NCBI RefSeq assembly: GCF_011772445.1
Contig: NZ_WVZN01000011.1
Location: forward strand, 159,361 to 218,921
Source: Hydrogenophaga sp.
Lineage (GTDB): Bacteria > Pseudomonadota > Gammaproteobacteria > Burkholderiales > Burkholderiaceae_C
Direction of reading: 5' to 3'
DNA length: 59,561 bases
How positions within the stretch are numbered: position 1 is the first letter of the stretch; every line of letters starts with the position of its first letter. The notes below the pieces were generated by a model. It was given only the letters and a program-made list of their open reading frames with translations, was not told where the DNA came from and made no database searches. Shown here in pieces: positions 1 through 8,863 of the stretch. Position numbers and translations under genes: made by a program.

Positions 1-37
1 GCGGCGGGGACCAGGGGTTGATCGTGAGTGTTGACAT
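1..37 (-). CDS. Possible 5' end of lolD (lipoprotein-release ATPase), cut by window edge
   Basis: A reading frame begins with ATG at 35-37 on the minus strand (MSTLTINPWSPP...) and runs off the window. It lies just downstream of the lolC-like permease on the same strand, where the LolD ATPase gene sits in most proteobacteria. Only 12 residues are visible, none diagnostic, and no strong ribosome site precedes the ATG, so the assignment rests on synteny alone. Confidence 0.35.
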   Translation of the reverse strand, partial: MSTLTINPWSPP

Positions 38-61
38 GGGTGCTTACCAATGGGTTTCGCC

Positions 62-131
62 GCCGGGCCGCCCCAAGGCGAAACGCGCCCCCTCGGGGGG
101 CAGCGACCCGCGCAGCGGCGGAGCGTGGGGG
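62..131. repeat. GC-rich intergenic hairpin element, copy 1
   Basis: The 97-bp gap between the lolC-like gene and the next minus-strand frame holds a hairpin with stem CCCCC (88-92) and GGGGG around a TC loop, then GCAGCGACCCGCGCAGCGG and a terminal GGGGG run. The same order (C-run, short loop, G-run, CGCGCAGCG, G-run) recurs at 31024-31061. It looks like a degenerate dispersed intergenic repeat; a role in termination is possible but there is no U-tract. Confidence 0.4.
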
Positions 132-133
132 CA

Positions 134-1390
134 TTATTCATATCGCAGGGCCTCCGCCGGGTTCACGCGGCTGGCGCGCCAGCTCGGGTACAGCGTGGCC
201 AGAAAGGCCAGCACCAGGGAGATCACCGCCACCGGCACGATGTCGCCCTGCTGCGGGTCACTGGGCATGCGGCTGATGAGGTAGATGTCCTGCGGCAGGA
301 AGCTCGCGCCCAGCAGGCGTTCCAGCGCGGGCACGAGCGTGTCGATGTTGAAGGCCACGCCCAGGCCCAGCAGCAGGCCCAGGCCGGTGCCGATGACGCC
401 CACCGCCGCCCCCTGCACCACGAAGATGCCCATGATGCTGCGCGGGCTCGCGCCCAGGGTGCGCAGGATGGCGATGTCGGCGCGCTTGTCGGTCACCGTC
501 ATCACCAGCGTGGACACCAGGTTGAACGCGGCCACCGCCACGATCAGCGTGAGGATGATGAACATCATGCGTTTCTCGAGCTGCACGGCCGCGAACCAGG
601 TGCGGTTCTGGCGCGTCCAGTCGCGCACCAGCAGGCCCGGCGGCAGCTCGGCCGCCATCTTCACGGCCACCTCGCGCGCGGCGTGCAGGTCGCGGATCTT
701 CACGCGCACGCCGGTGGGGCCTTCCACGCGGAAGATTCGCGCGGCGTCGTCCTGGTGCAGCATGGCCAGGGCCGAGTCGTACTCGTAGTGGCCCGAATCA
801 AAGGTGCCCACCACCGTCATGCTGCGCACGCGCGGCACCACGCCGGCCGGCGTGACCTGTCCGCTCGGCGCAATCAGCGTGACCGTGTCGCCCGCGATCA
901 CGCCCAGGCCGCGCGCCAGCTCACCGCCCAGCACGATGCCGAACTCGCCGGCCTTCAGGCGCGGCAGCACGGTGTCGGACAGATCGGCCGCGAGATCGGT
1001 CACCTTGGGCTCCAGCGCCGGGTCGATGCCGCGCACCAGCACGCCCTTCATGTCCTCGCCGCGCGCGATGAGCGCCTGCGCGCCCACGAAGGGCGCGGCG
1101 CCCAGCACCTCGGGGCGCGCCTCGATGGTGGACAGCACCTGGGGCAGGTCGGGAATGGCCTGGCCGCCGGCGTCGAACACCTCGATGTGCGAGAGCACAC
1201 CGAGCATGCGGTCGCGCACCTCCTTCTGGAAGCCGTTCATGACGGACAACACGATGATCAGCGCGGCCACGCCCAGCGCGATGCCCAGCATGGACACGCC
1301 GGAGATGAAGGAGATGAAGCCGTTGCGCCGCGTCGCGCGGCCGGCGCGCGTGTAGCGCCAGCCCAGCAGGAGTTCGTAGGGGGTTTGCAT
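134..1390 (-). CDS. lolC: LolC/LolE-type lipoprotein-releasing ABC transporter permease
   Basis: Inner-membrane permease of the Lol system, which extracts outer-membrane lipoproteins and passes them to LolA using the LolD ATPase. The 418-residue product has the family layout: one N-terminal membrane segment (about 25-50, SGVSMLGIALGVAALIIVLS), a large periplasmic domain, and three C-terminal segments (about 270-300, 320-350, 380-405) ending in YPSWRASRVNPAEALRYE, typical of the MacB/FtsX superfamily. The start is the ATG giving MQTPYELLLGWRYTR, the usual LolC/E beginning; the longer upstream frame is low complexity. The following gene on this strand may be lolD. Betaproteobacteria often have one permease serving as both LolC and LolE, so the C/E distinction is not resolved. 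Confidence 0.92.
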   Translation of the reverse strand: MQTPYELLLGWRYTRAGRATRRNGFISFISGVSMLGIALGVAALIIVLSVMNGFQKEVRDRMLGVLSHIEVFDAGGQAIPDLPQVLSTIEARPEVLGAAPFVGAQALIARGEDMKGVLVRGIDPALEPKVTDLAADLSDTVLPRLKAGEFGIVLGGELARGLGVIAGDTVTLIAPSGQVTPAGVVPRVRSMTVVGTFDSGHYEYDSALAMLHQDDAARIFRVEGPTGVRVKIRDLHAAREVAVKMAAELPPGLLVRDWTRQNRTWFAAVQLEKRMMFIILTLIVAVAAFNLVSTLVMTVTDKRADIAILRTLGASPRSIMGIFVVQGAAVGVIGTGLGLLLGLGVAFNIDTLVPALERLLGASFLPQDIYLISRMPSDPQQGDIVPVAVISLVLAFLATLYPSWRASRVNPAEALRYE

Positions 1391-1419
1391 GGGTGATCGG
1401 CGGGCATTGTGGCATCCCC

Positions 1420-1425
1420 GACAAT
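1420..1425 (+). promoter_or_regulatory. -10-like box of a putative leaderless promoter
   Basis: GACAAT lies 6 nt before the ATG at 1432 with no purine-rich ribosome site between, so transcription would start at or next to the start codon. The same arrangement precedes at least five other genes here. No clear -35 box is visible. Confidence 0.4.
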
Positions 1426-1431
1426 CGCGGC

Positions 1432-2382
1432 ATGCCCGACGAGCCCTTGGTCCTGGATCCCGCGCACCACTGGCTGGTTCCTTTTGCCGCCCCTCTCGAA
1501 GGGGAGGATCCCCCCGCCCTGCCCGCGCTCGACGCCCTGCTCGCGCTGCTGCGCGAGGTCGCGCGCGACGCCGACGATGGCCTGAGCCTGAGCCCGCCGC
1601 ACGAGCGCGCGCTGGCCCGCGCCCAGGGCCTGCCGCTGCGCGACGGAGCCCTGCCCTGGGCCGCGCTGGCCAGCGACACGCCCCACACGCCACAGGCCTG
1701 GGTGCACCCCGTGCACCTGCAGGTGGGCACGGGGCAGGTGACGCTGCAGACCGCCGAACAGGCTGGCGGACTCGACGAAGCCGAATCGCGCGCCCTGTTT
1801 GACGCCCTGGCCCCACTGTGCACGGAGGATGGCATCGAACTGCGCTTCGACGGCCCCACGCGCTGGCTGGCGCGCGGCGAGCGCCTCGGCGCCCTGGCCT
1901 GCGCCAGCCTGGATCGCGTGAGCGGCCGATCGCTGGCCACCTGGCTGCCGCAGGGCGAACAGGCGCGCTGGCTGCAGCGCCTGCAAAGCGAGGCGCAGAT
2001 GCTCTTCTATACCCACCGCGTGAACGACGTGCGCGAGGCCGCGCGCCGCCTGCCCATCAATGGCGTGTGGTTCAGCGCACCCGGCGCGGTGGACGGTGGC
2101 ACGCGCTTGCGCCCCGCGCCCACGGTCAGCGACCGCCTGCGCGCAGCCGCCCTCGCTGGCGACGCCGAGGGCTGGCGCCGCGCCTTCTCCGCGCTCGACC
2201 AGTCCCTCTTCACACCCCTGCTGGAACGCGCGCGGCGCGGCCAGCCCCTGGCACTCACCCTCTGCGGCGAACGCGCGGCCCTCACGCTCGTGGCCGAGCG
2301 CCCCGGCCTCGCGCAACGCTTCACTCGTGCACTCGGCCTGCGTTCGCGCGCCCGCGCACAAGACCTGCTAAAGACCCTATGA
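1432..2382 (+). CDS. Conserved hypothetical protein encoded upstream of recJ
   Basis: A 316-residue protein with no signal peptide or membrane segment. It resembles a betaproteobacterial family regularly encoded before recJ and annotated variously as a regulatory protein or cofactor-independent phosphoglycerate-mutase-like; the WFSAPGAVDGG stretch near residue 220 recalls the WFSGxG element of that family. I do not see a complete metal-binding site, so enzymatic function is not claimed. Its TGA overlaps the recJ ATG (ATGA), implying translational coupling. The start MPDEPLVLDP was chosen over an in-frame ATG 39 nt upstream because that ATG overlaps the lolC start region on the other strand and precedes the -10-like box. 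Confidence 0.75.
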   Translation: MPDEPLVLDPAHHWLVPFAAPLEGEDPPALPALDALLALLREVARDADDGLSLSPPHERALARAQGLPLRDGALPWAALASDTPHTPQAWVHPVHLQVGTGQVTLQTAEQAGGLDEAESRALFDALAPLCTEDGIELRFDGPTRWLARGERLGALACASLDRVSGRSLATWLPQGEQARWLQRLQSEAQMLFYTHRVNDVREAARRLPINGVWFSAPGAVDGGTRLRPAPTVSDRLRAAALAGDAEGWRRAFSALDQSLFTPLLERARRGQPLALTLCGERAALTLVAERPGLAQRFTRALGLRSRARAQDLLKTL

Positions 2383-4100
2383 AAATCATCACCCGCGACG
2401 TTCCGCCGCGCGCCGCCTGGGCGCTCGAACAGGCCGGCCTGCACCCTCTGTTGGCCCGCCTGTTCGCCGCGCGCGGCGTCACCACCTCCGACGAACTGGA
2501 CGACGCGCTCGGGCGCCTGCTGCCGCCCGACACCCTGAACGGCGCGCGCGAGGCCGCGCGGCAACTGGCGGACGCCATGACCGCGAAGCAGCGCATCTGC
2601 ATCGTGGCCGACTACGACTGCGACGGCGCCACCGCCTGCGCCGTGGGCGTGCGCGGCCTCAAGCTGCTCGGCGCGCCGCTCGGCTTCGACAGCGTGGGCT
2701 ACCTCGTGCCCGACCGCGTGGTCGACGGCTACGGCCTCACACCCGCCATCGCGCGGCGCGTCAAAGACAGCGGCGCCGACGTGCTGGTCACCGTGGACAA
2801 CGGCATCGCCAGCGTCGAGGGCGTGCGCACCGCGCGCGAACTGGGCTTGCGCGTCGTCGTCACCGACCACCACCTGCCCGGCCCGCAACTGCCCGCCGAC
2901 TGCGTGATCGTCAACCCCAACCAGCCCGGCTGCGCTTTCGAAAGCAAGTGCATCGCCGGCGTGGGCGTGATGTTCTACGCGCTGCTGGCGCTGCGCGCGG
3001 AGTTGCGCGAGCGCGGTGTGTTCGATGCGAAGAACCAGCCCCGCATCGACGCGCTGCTGCCGCTGGTGGCCCTGGGCACGGTGGCCGATGTGGTGAAGCT
3101 CGATGGCAACAACCGCCGCCTGGTCGCTCAGGGTTTGAAGCGCGTGCGCGCTGGCGCCCTGCCAGCCGGCATGGCCGCCCTGTTCGCCGCCGCAGGCCGA
3201 CGCGTCGAGACCGCCAGCGGCTTCGACTTCGGCTTCGCCCTGGGCCCGCGCCTGAACGCGGCGGGCCGCCTGGCCGACATGACCTTGGGCATCGAATGCC
3301 TGCTCACCGACGACCCCGCGCGCGCCGACGAACTCGCGCGCACGCTCGACGGCATCAACCGCGAGCGCAAGCTCATCGAGGGCGAGATGCGCGAGCAGGC
3401 CCTGGAGATGGCCGAGGCCCTGTTCGACGAGGGCGAAGAGCCGCCCCCGGCGATGGTGCTGTTCGACCCGGATTTCCATGAGGGCGTGGTGGGCATCGTG
3501 GCCTCGCGCCTGAAGGACAAGCTGCACCGGCCCACTTTCGTCTTCGCCGCCAGCGCGGCGGCGGGCAAGGAGCACGAACTCAAGGGCTCGGGCCGCTCCA
3601 TCCCCGGCTTTCACCTGCGCGACGCACTCGACCTCGTGGCCAAGCGCCACCCCGGCGTGCTGCTGCGCTTCGGTGGCCACGCCATGGCAGCGGGTTGCAC
3701 CATCGACGAGGAGCACCTGGACACCTTCGAGCAGGCCCTGCAGCAGGTGGCGCACGAGTGGCTGGATGCGGCCACGCTGCAGCGCCGCCTGGAGGCCGAT
3801 GGCGCGCTGGACCGGCAGTACCGGCGGCCCGATCTGGTGGACGTGCTGCAGTCGCACGTGTGGGGCCAGGGCTTTGCGCCGCCGGTGTTCTGCGAGGAGG
3901 TCCGGGTGGTAAGCCAGCGCATCGTGGGCGAGAAGCACCTGGCGCTGAAACTGCAGCACCAGGGGGATGCGGTGGACGGCATCTGGTTCGGGCACACCGA
4001 GCCGCTGCCGGAGCGGGTGAAGATCGCGTTCCGGTTGGACGCGGATGAGTGGCAGGGGCAGCGGCGAGTGCGGTTTCTGGTCGAGGCGGCGGAGATCTGA
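2379..4100 (+). CDS. recJ: Single-stranded-DNA-specific exonuclease RecJ
   Basis: 5'-3' exonuclease on single-stranded DNA acting in RecF-pathway recombination, mismatch repair and base-excision repair. The 573-residue length matches E. coli RecJ (577). Visible motifs: VADYDCDGATA (about 76-86, metal-binding motif I), TVDNGIAS, VTDHH (about 160, the DHH signature), GTVADVV, GPRLNAAGR and GGHAMAAGC (DHHA1 domain). The C-terminal OB-like region ends in VRFLVEAAEI. The ATG overlaps the stop of the preceding gene by four bases. It converges on algR, separated by a composite palindromic repeat. Confidence 0.97.
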   Translation: MKIITRDVPPRAAWALEQAGLHPLLARLFAARGVTTSDELDDALGRLLPPDTLNGAREAARQLADAMTAKQRICIVADYDCDGATACAVGVRGLKLLGAPLGFDSVGYLVPDRVVDGYGLTPAIARRVKDSGADVLVTVDNGIASVEGVRTARELGLRVVVTDHHLPGPQLPADCVIVNPNQPGCAFESKCIAGVGVMFYALLALRAELRERGVFDAKNQPRIDALLPLVALGTVADVVKLDGNNRRLVAQGLKRVRAGALPAGMAALFAAAGRRVETASGFDFGFALGPRLNAAGRLADMTLGIECLLTDDPARADELARTLDGINRERKLIEGEMREQALEMAEALFDEGEEPPPAMVLFDPDFHEGVVGIVASRLKDKLHRPTFVFAASAAAGKEHELKGSGRSIPGFHLRDALDLVAKRHPGVLLRFGGHAMAAGCTIDEEHLDTFEQALQQVAHEWLDAATLQRRLEADGALDRQYRRPDLVDVLQSHVWGQGFAPPVFCEEVRVVSQRIVGEKHLALKLQHQGDAVDGIWFGHTEPLPERVKIAFRLDADEWQGQRRVRFLVEAAEI

Positions 4101-4142
4101 GTTCTTGCTTACCTGCGGGCTTCAGGCCTGCACCTCGCGGTC

Positions 4143-4246
4143 GCTCGGGGCCACTGGGTGCACTGCTCCGCGACTGTCCCCCGGACCGGGCTGCGCCCGG
4201 TCCTCCTCCTTTATGTCGCTACGCAGTGCACCCAGCGTCCCCGAGC
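4143..4246 (-). repeat. Long hairpin A1 (left-type)
   Basis: Read on the minus strand: outer stem GCTCGGGG/CCCCGAGC, internal loop ACGC/GTGG, middle stem TGGGTGCACTGC/GCAGTGCACCCA, conserved strands GCGACATAAAGGAGGAGGA and GGGGGACAGTCGC, and apical stem GGACCGGGC/GCCCGGTCC with loop GCA. All three stem segments pair perfectly. Confidence 0.9.
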
Positions 4247-4286
4247 AACAGGCACCTTGGCGCGCCCACAGACCGAGTGCCAACGA

Positions 4287-4399
4287 GGTCGTCGGTGATC
4301 GGGTGTCCGGCGCAGCGACATAAAGGAGGAGGAGCGGAGCGCGTCAGCGATCCGCTCCGGGGGACAGTCGCGGAGCCGGACACCCGGTCGCCGACGACC
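4287..4399 (+). repeat. Long hairpin A2 (right-type)
   Basis: Outer stem GGTCGTCGG/CCGACGACC, internal loop beginning TGATC, middle stem GGGTGTCCGGC/GCCGGACACCC, the conserved strands as in A1, and an apical stem GGAGCGGA/TCCGCTCC with a longer loop. Stem sequences differ from A1 but pairing is kept. Confidence 0.9.
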
Positions 4400-4435
4400 G
4401 GAGCAGCCGGAGCAAACCCCGCGAAAGAAATCAAA

Positions 4436-5176
4436 TCAGCCCATCAGCGCTTCACGCACCGCCGCCAGTTGCCGACGAGAAACAGCCAGCCGCTCCTCCA
4501 CCCCATCAAGCCGCACCGTCCAGCCCTCACCCTCGACCGGATCGCTGTGCTTCTCAACCGCCCGCACCGCCCGCCGCGACACCAGCGCATTGCGGTGCAC
4601 CCGCACGAACAGGTGCGAGTAGCGCGACTCCAGGTCGCTCAGCGCGCCGTCGTAGATGTGTTCCTTCTCCGCCGTGCGCACCGTGATGTACTTCAGCTCG
4701 GCCTTGAGGTAGATGATGTCCGACAGCGCCACGCGCTCACTGCGCCCGCGCTCCTGGATGATCAGCGCCTCCGGCGGGCCCGAGTCGCCGCCGCCCTCCT
4801 TGCCCGCGCGCACCTTCACCACCTTCTGCAGCGCCTGCTGCAGCCGCTCGCGGCGCACCGGCTTGGTCAGGTAGTCCACTGCCTCCACCTCGAACGCGCT
4901 CACCGCGTGCTCCGGGTAGGCCGTCACGAACACGATCGAGGGCGGCGCGGCCATCTGACGCAGGGTGTTGGCCAGGGTGATGCCATCCACCCCGGGCATG
5001 TGCACATCCAGCAGCACCAGCTCGCAGTGGGTGCGCTGGATCATGTCCATCGCCTGCACCGCATTGCCGGCCTCGCCCACCACGTCGGTGCGCGGTTCGG
5101 TGCATTCGCCCAGGAGGGTGCGCATGCGCGACCGCGCCAGGGCTTCATCGTCGACGATCAGAACCTTCAGTGCCAT
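4436..5176 (-). CDS. algR: LytTR-family response regulator, AlgR-like
   Basis: Two-component transcription regulator of 246 residues. The N-terminal receiver domain shows the acidic pair DD near residues 9-10, the phospho-acceptor Asp57 in LVLLDVHMPG, and the conserved Lys in LTKPV near 109. The C-terminal LytTR DNA-binding domain contains the VALSDIIYLKAELKYITV stretch and FVRVHRNALVSR. It sits 36 bp after the AlgZ-like kinase gene on the same strand, so the two are probably co-transcribed and form a cognate pair. In pseudomonads AlgR controls alginate, pili and virulence genes; targets here are unknown. Confidence 0.9.
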   Translation of the reverse strand: MALKVLIVDDEALARSRMRTLLGECTEPRTDVVGEAGNAVQAMDMIQRTHCELVLLDVHMPGVDGITLANTLRQMAAPPSIVFVTAYPEHAVSAFEVEAVDYLTKPVRRERLQQALQKVVKVRAGKEGGGDSGPPEALIIQERGRSERVALSDIIYLKAELKYITVRTAEKEHIYDGALSDLESRYSHLFVRVHRNALVSRRAVRAVEKHSDPVEGEGWTVRLDGVEERLAVSRRQLAAVREALMG

Positions 5177-5212
5177 GTTTGTGCTCCGTGATCGGTCTTT
5201 GCCATGCCGCGC

Positions 5213-6274
5213 TTATACCGGGATTTCGAGACGCACCTGAAACACGCCGTTGACCAGCGCACTCTGGAAGCGCCCCTGCACATCATGCAACAAGGTCAGC
5301 CGCTGCCGCACGTTGTCCAGTGCCAGGCCGTTGCCGCGCTTGCCGCTGCCCGCCGGCACGGTGTTGGTGACCTTGATCACCACCACCCCGCCCCGGCGCT
5401 GCGTGCTGATGCGCACCGTGGCGCCGATGGGGCTGGGCTCCACACCATGTTTCACCGCATTCTCCACCAGGGGCTGCAGGATCAGGGGTGGCAGCCGGGC
5501 CTTGGAGGCCGCCTCGTCGATCGCCCACTCCACCTGCAGGCGGTCGCCGAAGCGCACCTGCTCGATGGCCAGGTAGTGCTCGGCCAGCTCGAGCTCCTGC
5601 CACAGGGGCACCGCCTCCTTGGGGTCGGCCAGCGCGTGGCGAAACAGTTCGCTCAGGTCTTCCAGCAGGCTTTCGGCCTTGGCCGGTTCCTCGCGCACCA
5701 GCGCAATGGCGCTGTTGAGCGTATTGAACAGGAAGTGCGGGCGAATGCGCGCCTGCAATTCGGCCAGCCGGGCCGTGGTGCCCGCGGGCATGCGAGCCTT
5801 GGCGCGCCACACCAGCCCGGCCACCAGCACCGCCGCCACCAGGGCACCGGCCGCGGCCGAGGCGAACCACAGGTTGTGCGTGAGGATGCCCAACCACACC
5901 ACCAGCCCGCAGCCATAGAGGCCCGCCACGGCCCCGAGCGCGACGGCCACCGTCCATTGCCAGTGCGTCTCCATGCGCCCGAGCTGGCGCTTGAGCGCGC
6001 AGATGGCCAGCAGCCAGGCCAGCACGGCGGGCAGGGCCGCGCCGGTGTAGATCGCCAGCGAGGTGCCCCAGGTGGCGACACTGCTGGCCGTGAACAACGC
6101 CGCCACGGCAACAATGGCCTGCACGAACAGCACCGCGCGCAGCACCACACCGACCTGGCAGGTGTCGAACACCTGCACGCGGGCCCGCACGTACTCGGGC
6201 ATTTCCGTGAGCGGACGCGCCCCCGCTGCGTGGGGCAACTCCTGGAAGGTCGATAAAATCCGCGAATCTTTCAT
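5213..6274 (-). CDS. algZ: LytS/AlgZ-family sensor histidine kinase
   Basis: Membrane sensor kinase of 353 residues, partner of the downstream LytTR regulator. About four hydrophobic segments fall at roughly 43-63, 70-93, 108-130 and 138-157. The His_kinase domain has the [11 protein letters not shown] motif (His180), and the ATPase domain shows LVENAVKHG (N box) and [14 protein letters not shown] (G box). The group lacks a classic HAMP/HisKA arrangement, as here. The gene is divergent from argH, with about 96 bp between starts; argH-algZ-algR neighbourhood is also seen in other beta- and gammaproteobacteria. Confidence 0.9.
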   Translation of the reverse strand: MKDSRILSTFQELPHAAGARPLTEMPEYVRARVQVFDTCQVGVVLRAVLFVQAIVAVAALFTASSVATWGTSLAIYTGAALPAVLAWLLAICALKRQLGRMETHWQWTVAVALGAVAGLYGCGLVVWLGILTHNLWFASAAAGALVAAVLVAGLVWRAKARMPAGTTARLAELQARIRPHFLFNTLNSAIALVREEPAKAESLLEDLSELFRHALADPKEAVPLWQELELAEHYLAIEQVRFGDRLQVEWAIDEAASKARLPPLILQPLVENAVKHGVEPSPIGATVRISTQRRGGVVVIKVTNTVPAGSGKRGNGLALDNVRQRLTLLHDVQGRFQSALVNGVFQVRLEIPV

Positions 6275-6370
6275 GGGAAGCGATACCGTTTTCCGTTCGG
6301 TCGGCCGCCCAGGCCCGCGCTTGGTTGCCCAGGCGCTCTCACACTCCCCCGTACAGCCGCTGACAACACC

Positions 6371-7822
6371 ATGTCATCCAACCAACTCGACAAGAAATCC
6401 GAAGCCTGGTCCGCCCTATTCTCGGAGCCGATGAGCGAGTTGGTCAAGCGATACACCGCGAGTGTTTTCTTCGACAAACGACTGTGGCAGGCCGACATCC
6501 AGGGCAGTCTCGCACACGCCGAGATGCTCGCGGCGCAAGGCATCATCGGCCCGTCGGACCATGCGGACATCCAGCGGGGCATGTCGCAGATCGCCAGCGA
6601 GATCGAGCGGGGCGAGTTCGAGTGGAAGCTCGACCTGGAAGACGTGCACCTCAACATCGAGGCGCGCCTGACCCAACTGGTGGGCGACGCCGGCAAGCGC
6701 CTGCACACCGGGCGCAGCCGCAACGACCAGGTGGCCACCGATGTGCGCCTGTGGCTGCGCGGCGAGATCGACCTCATCGACGGTCTGCTGGGCGAGTTGC
6801 AGCGCGCGCTGGTGGAGGTGGCCGAAAAGAACGTCGACGTGATCCTCCCCGGCTTCACGCACCTGCAGGTGGCACAACCCGTGAGCTTTGCCCACCACCT
6901 GCTGGCCTACGTGGAGATGTTCGCGCGCGACGCCGAGCGCTTCGCCGACGTGCGCCGCCGCACCAACCGCCTGCCGCTGGGCAGCGCCGCACTGGCCGGC
7001 ACCACGTACCCGCTGGACCGCGAGCGCGTGGCGAAGACCTTGGGCATGGTGGACGACAAGGGCGCCCCCGCGGTGTGCCAGAACAGCCTGGACGGCGTCA
7101 GCGACCGCGACTTCGCGATCGAATTCACCGCCGCGGCATCGCTGTGCATGGTGCACATCAGCCGCTTCAGCGAAGAACTGATCCTGTGGATGAGCCAGAA
7201 CTTCGGCTTCGTGAAGATCGCCGACCGCTTCACCACCGGCTCGTCCATCATGCCGCAGAAGAAGAACCCGGACGTGCCCGAACTCGCGCGCGGCAAGACC
7301 GGACGCGTGGTGGGCCACCTCATGGGCCTCATCACGCTCATGAAGGGCCAGCCCCTGGCCTACAACAAGGACAACCAGGAAGACAAGGAACCGCTGTTCG
7401 ACACCGTGGACACGCTCACCGACACGCTGCGCATCTTCGCGGAGATGGTGGGCGGACAGCTGAACCCGGCCACGGGCAAGAAGGAAGGCGGCCTCACCGT
7501 GAATGCCCAGGCCATGGAGGCCGCAGCCAACAAGGGTTACGCCACCGCCACCGACCTGGCCGACTACCTGGTGAAGAAGGGCCTGCCCTTCCGCGATGCG
7601 CACGAGACGGTGGCGCACGCGGTGAAGGCCGCCACCTCCCACAACTGCGACCTCTCCGAACTGCCGCTCACCGTGCTGCAGGGCTTTCACGCCAGCATCG
7701 GCAAGGACGTGTACGAGGTGCTGAGCCTGCGCGGCTCGCTCTCGGCCCGCAACACGCTGGGCGGCACGGCGCCGGCGCAGGTGCGCGAGCAGATCGCCCG
7801 CCACCGCGCCCGCCTGGGCTGA
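6371..7822 (+). CDS. argH: Argininosuccinate lyase
   Basis: Last step of arginine biosynthesis: argininosuccinate to arginine and fumarate. The 483-residue protein carries the fumarase/aspartase superfamily signature [12 protein letters not shown] (about 291-302), the catalytic-loop Ser in GSS, and [12 protein letters not shown] near 115. The start [13 protein letters not shown] fits the family N-terminus. It is divergent from algZ; the 96-bp intergenic region should hold both promoters. Confidence 0.97.
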   Translation: MSSNQLDKKSEAWSALFSEPMSELVKRYTASVFFDKRLWQADIQGSLAHAEMLAAQGIIGPSDHADIQRGMSQIASEIERGEFEWKLDLEDVHLNIEARLTQLVGDAGKRLHTGRSRNDQVATDVRLWLRGEIDLIDGLLGELQRALVEVAEKNVDVILPGFTHLQVAQPVSFAHHLLAYVEMFARDAERFADVRRRTNRLPLGSAALAGTTYPLDRERVAKTLGMVDDKGAPAVCQNSLDGVSDRDFAIEFTAAASLCMVHISRFSEELILWMSQNFGFVKIADRFTTGSSIMPQKKNPDVPELARGKTGRVVGHLMGLITLMKGQPLAYNKDNQEDKEPLFDTVDTLTDTLRIFAEMVGGQLNPATGKKEGGLTVNAQAMEAAANKGYATATDLADYLVKKGLPFRDAHETVAHAVKAATSHNCDLSELPLTVLQGFHASIGKDVYEVLSLRGSLSARNTLGGTAPAQVREQIARHRARLG

Positions 7823-7847
7823 GGCCCGCAGCCGGCTCGGCCTGCGC

Positions 7848-8735
7848 ATGCATGAGCCCATCGACCTCGGCACGCTGCGGGTGGTGATCGCCGCGGCCGA
7901 CCTGGGCTCCATCAGCGCGGCCAGTGAACGGCTGCACCTGGCGGTGGCCGCGGCCAGTTCGCGCATCAGCGCGCTGGAGGACTCGCTGGGCTTTCGCATC
8001 TTCGAACGTTCCTCGCGCGGCGTGCAGCTCACGCCCGCGGGCCAGATGCTGGTGCAGCGCAGCCGCGCCCTGTTGACGGATGCCGACCGCCTGGCACAGC
8101 ACCTCAAGGGCTACAGCCAGGGGATGCAGGGCCAGGTGCGCGTGCTGGCCAACACCTCGGCCCTGCTGGAGGTGCTGCCACAGCGCCTGCAGCGCTTCCT
8201 CTCCAGCCACCCGCTCATCCGGGTGGACATCGAGGAGCGCGGCAGCCCGGAGATCCCGCTCGCGCTGATCGAAGGCCGCGCCGATTTTGGCGTGGTCGAC
8301 CTGCCCGTACCGCCCGCGGGCCTGGCCTTCACGCCGTTCTTCAGCGACACGCTGGTGCTGCTCGCGCCCGCGTCGCACCGCCTCGCGGGGCGCAGGAAGC
8401 TGCGCCTGGCCGACGCGCTGGACGAGCCCTTCATCACCCTGAGCGACGGCACCGCCTTGTCCAACCGCCTGCTCGCCTCGGCCACCGACGCAGGCCGCCC
8501 CTTGAACGTGCGCATGCGCATGCGCGGCTTCGACGCCGTCTGCCGCATGGTGGCGGCCGGCCTGGGCGTGGGTGTGCTGCCGCTGGAGGCCGTTGCGCCG
8601 CAACTGGCGCACCTGCCGCTGGCCGCGGTGCCATTGAGCGACGCCTGGGCGCGGCGCACGCACAGCATCGCCACGCGCACCGACGCGCCGCTGGCACCTG
8701 CCGCGGCCACGCTGGTGCGGGCGCTGACTCGCTGA
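7848..8735 (+). CDS. LysR-family transcriptional regulator
   Basis: 295-residue LysR-type regulator: N-terminal winged helix-turn-helix (about 8-67, including SISAASERLHLAVAAASSRI and RIFERSSRGVQLTPAG) and a C-terminal periplasmic-binding-like effector domain with the RVLANTSALLEVLP and GLGVGVLPLEA segments. It lies 25 bp after argH but is more likely tied to the next genes: it precedes, on the same strand, an enolase-superfamily enzyme and a Bug solute-binding protein, the usual setting of a LysR controlling uptake and breakdown of an organic acid. The effector cannot be read from sequence. Confidence 0.9.
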   Translation: MHEPIDLGTLRVVIAAADLGSISAASERLHLAVAAASSRISALEDSLGFRIFERSSRGVQLTPAGQMLVQRSRALLTDADRLAQHLKGYSQGMQGQVRVLANTSALLEVLPQRLQRFLSSHPLIRVDIEERGSPEIPLALIEGRADFGVVDLPVPPAGLAFTPFFSDTLVLLAPASHRLAGRRKLRLADALDEPFITLSDGTALSNRLLASATDAGRPLNVRMRMRGFDAVCRMVAAGLGVGVLPLEAVAPQLAHLPLAAVPLSDAWARRTHSIATRTDAPLAPAAATLVRALTR

Positions 8736-8863
8736 AGCCCTCCCCGGCTTTCGCCAAACGCGAAAGCGGCCTTCCGCGCAGGCCATTGCCGCGCGCCGCG
8801 AGCCGTTCCTACACTGCCCGCGAACCCAACGAACACGCCGCCGCACGCGGCGCAGGAGACAAG

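Larger units (their letters stand above)
4133..4418 (+). repeat. Composite palindromic repeat, locus A (two head-to-head hairpins)
   Basis: A 286-bp unit filling the space between the convergent recJ and algR ends. It consists of CCTCGCGG, hairpin A1, a 40-bp spacer with CACCTTGGCG and CGAGTGCCAACGA, hairpin A2 and a tail GACCGGAGCAGCCGGAGCAAACC in broken form. The same unit, with homologous ends, spacer and both hairpins, recurs inverted at 25661-25935. No transposase is present. It could be a non-autonomous mobile element or REP/BIME-like repeat; conserved inner strands with compensated stems also suit a structured RNA. Confidence 0.85.

Noticed and set aside
50..1396. Long plus-strand frame opposite lolC rich in His, Gln and Arg
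   Set aside because: Antisense shadow of a well-conserved gene in high-GC DNA; composition (AHxQ, RGQ runs) is typical of such artefacts.
2007..3995. 662-codon minus-strand frame opposite recJ
   Set aside because: Antisense shadow with the same artefactual composition; recJ on the plus strand has all catalytic motifs.
4143..4399. Hairpins A1/A2 as ordinary recJ and algR terminators
   Set aside because: They are far longer than intrinsic terminators, lack U-tracts, carry conserved inner strands, and recur in non-terminator positions.
4045..5191. Open frames through the composite repeat at locus A, with similar peptides from loci B and C
   Set aside because: They arise because the GC-rich repeat lacks stops; the similarity between the peptides comes from the repeated DNA, and there are no ribosome sites or sensible protein composition. 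The real content is the repeat and algR.
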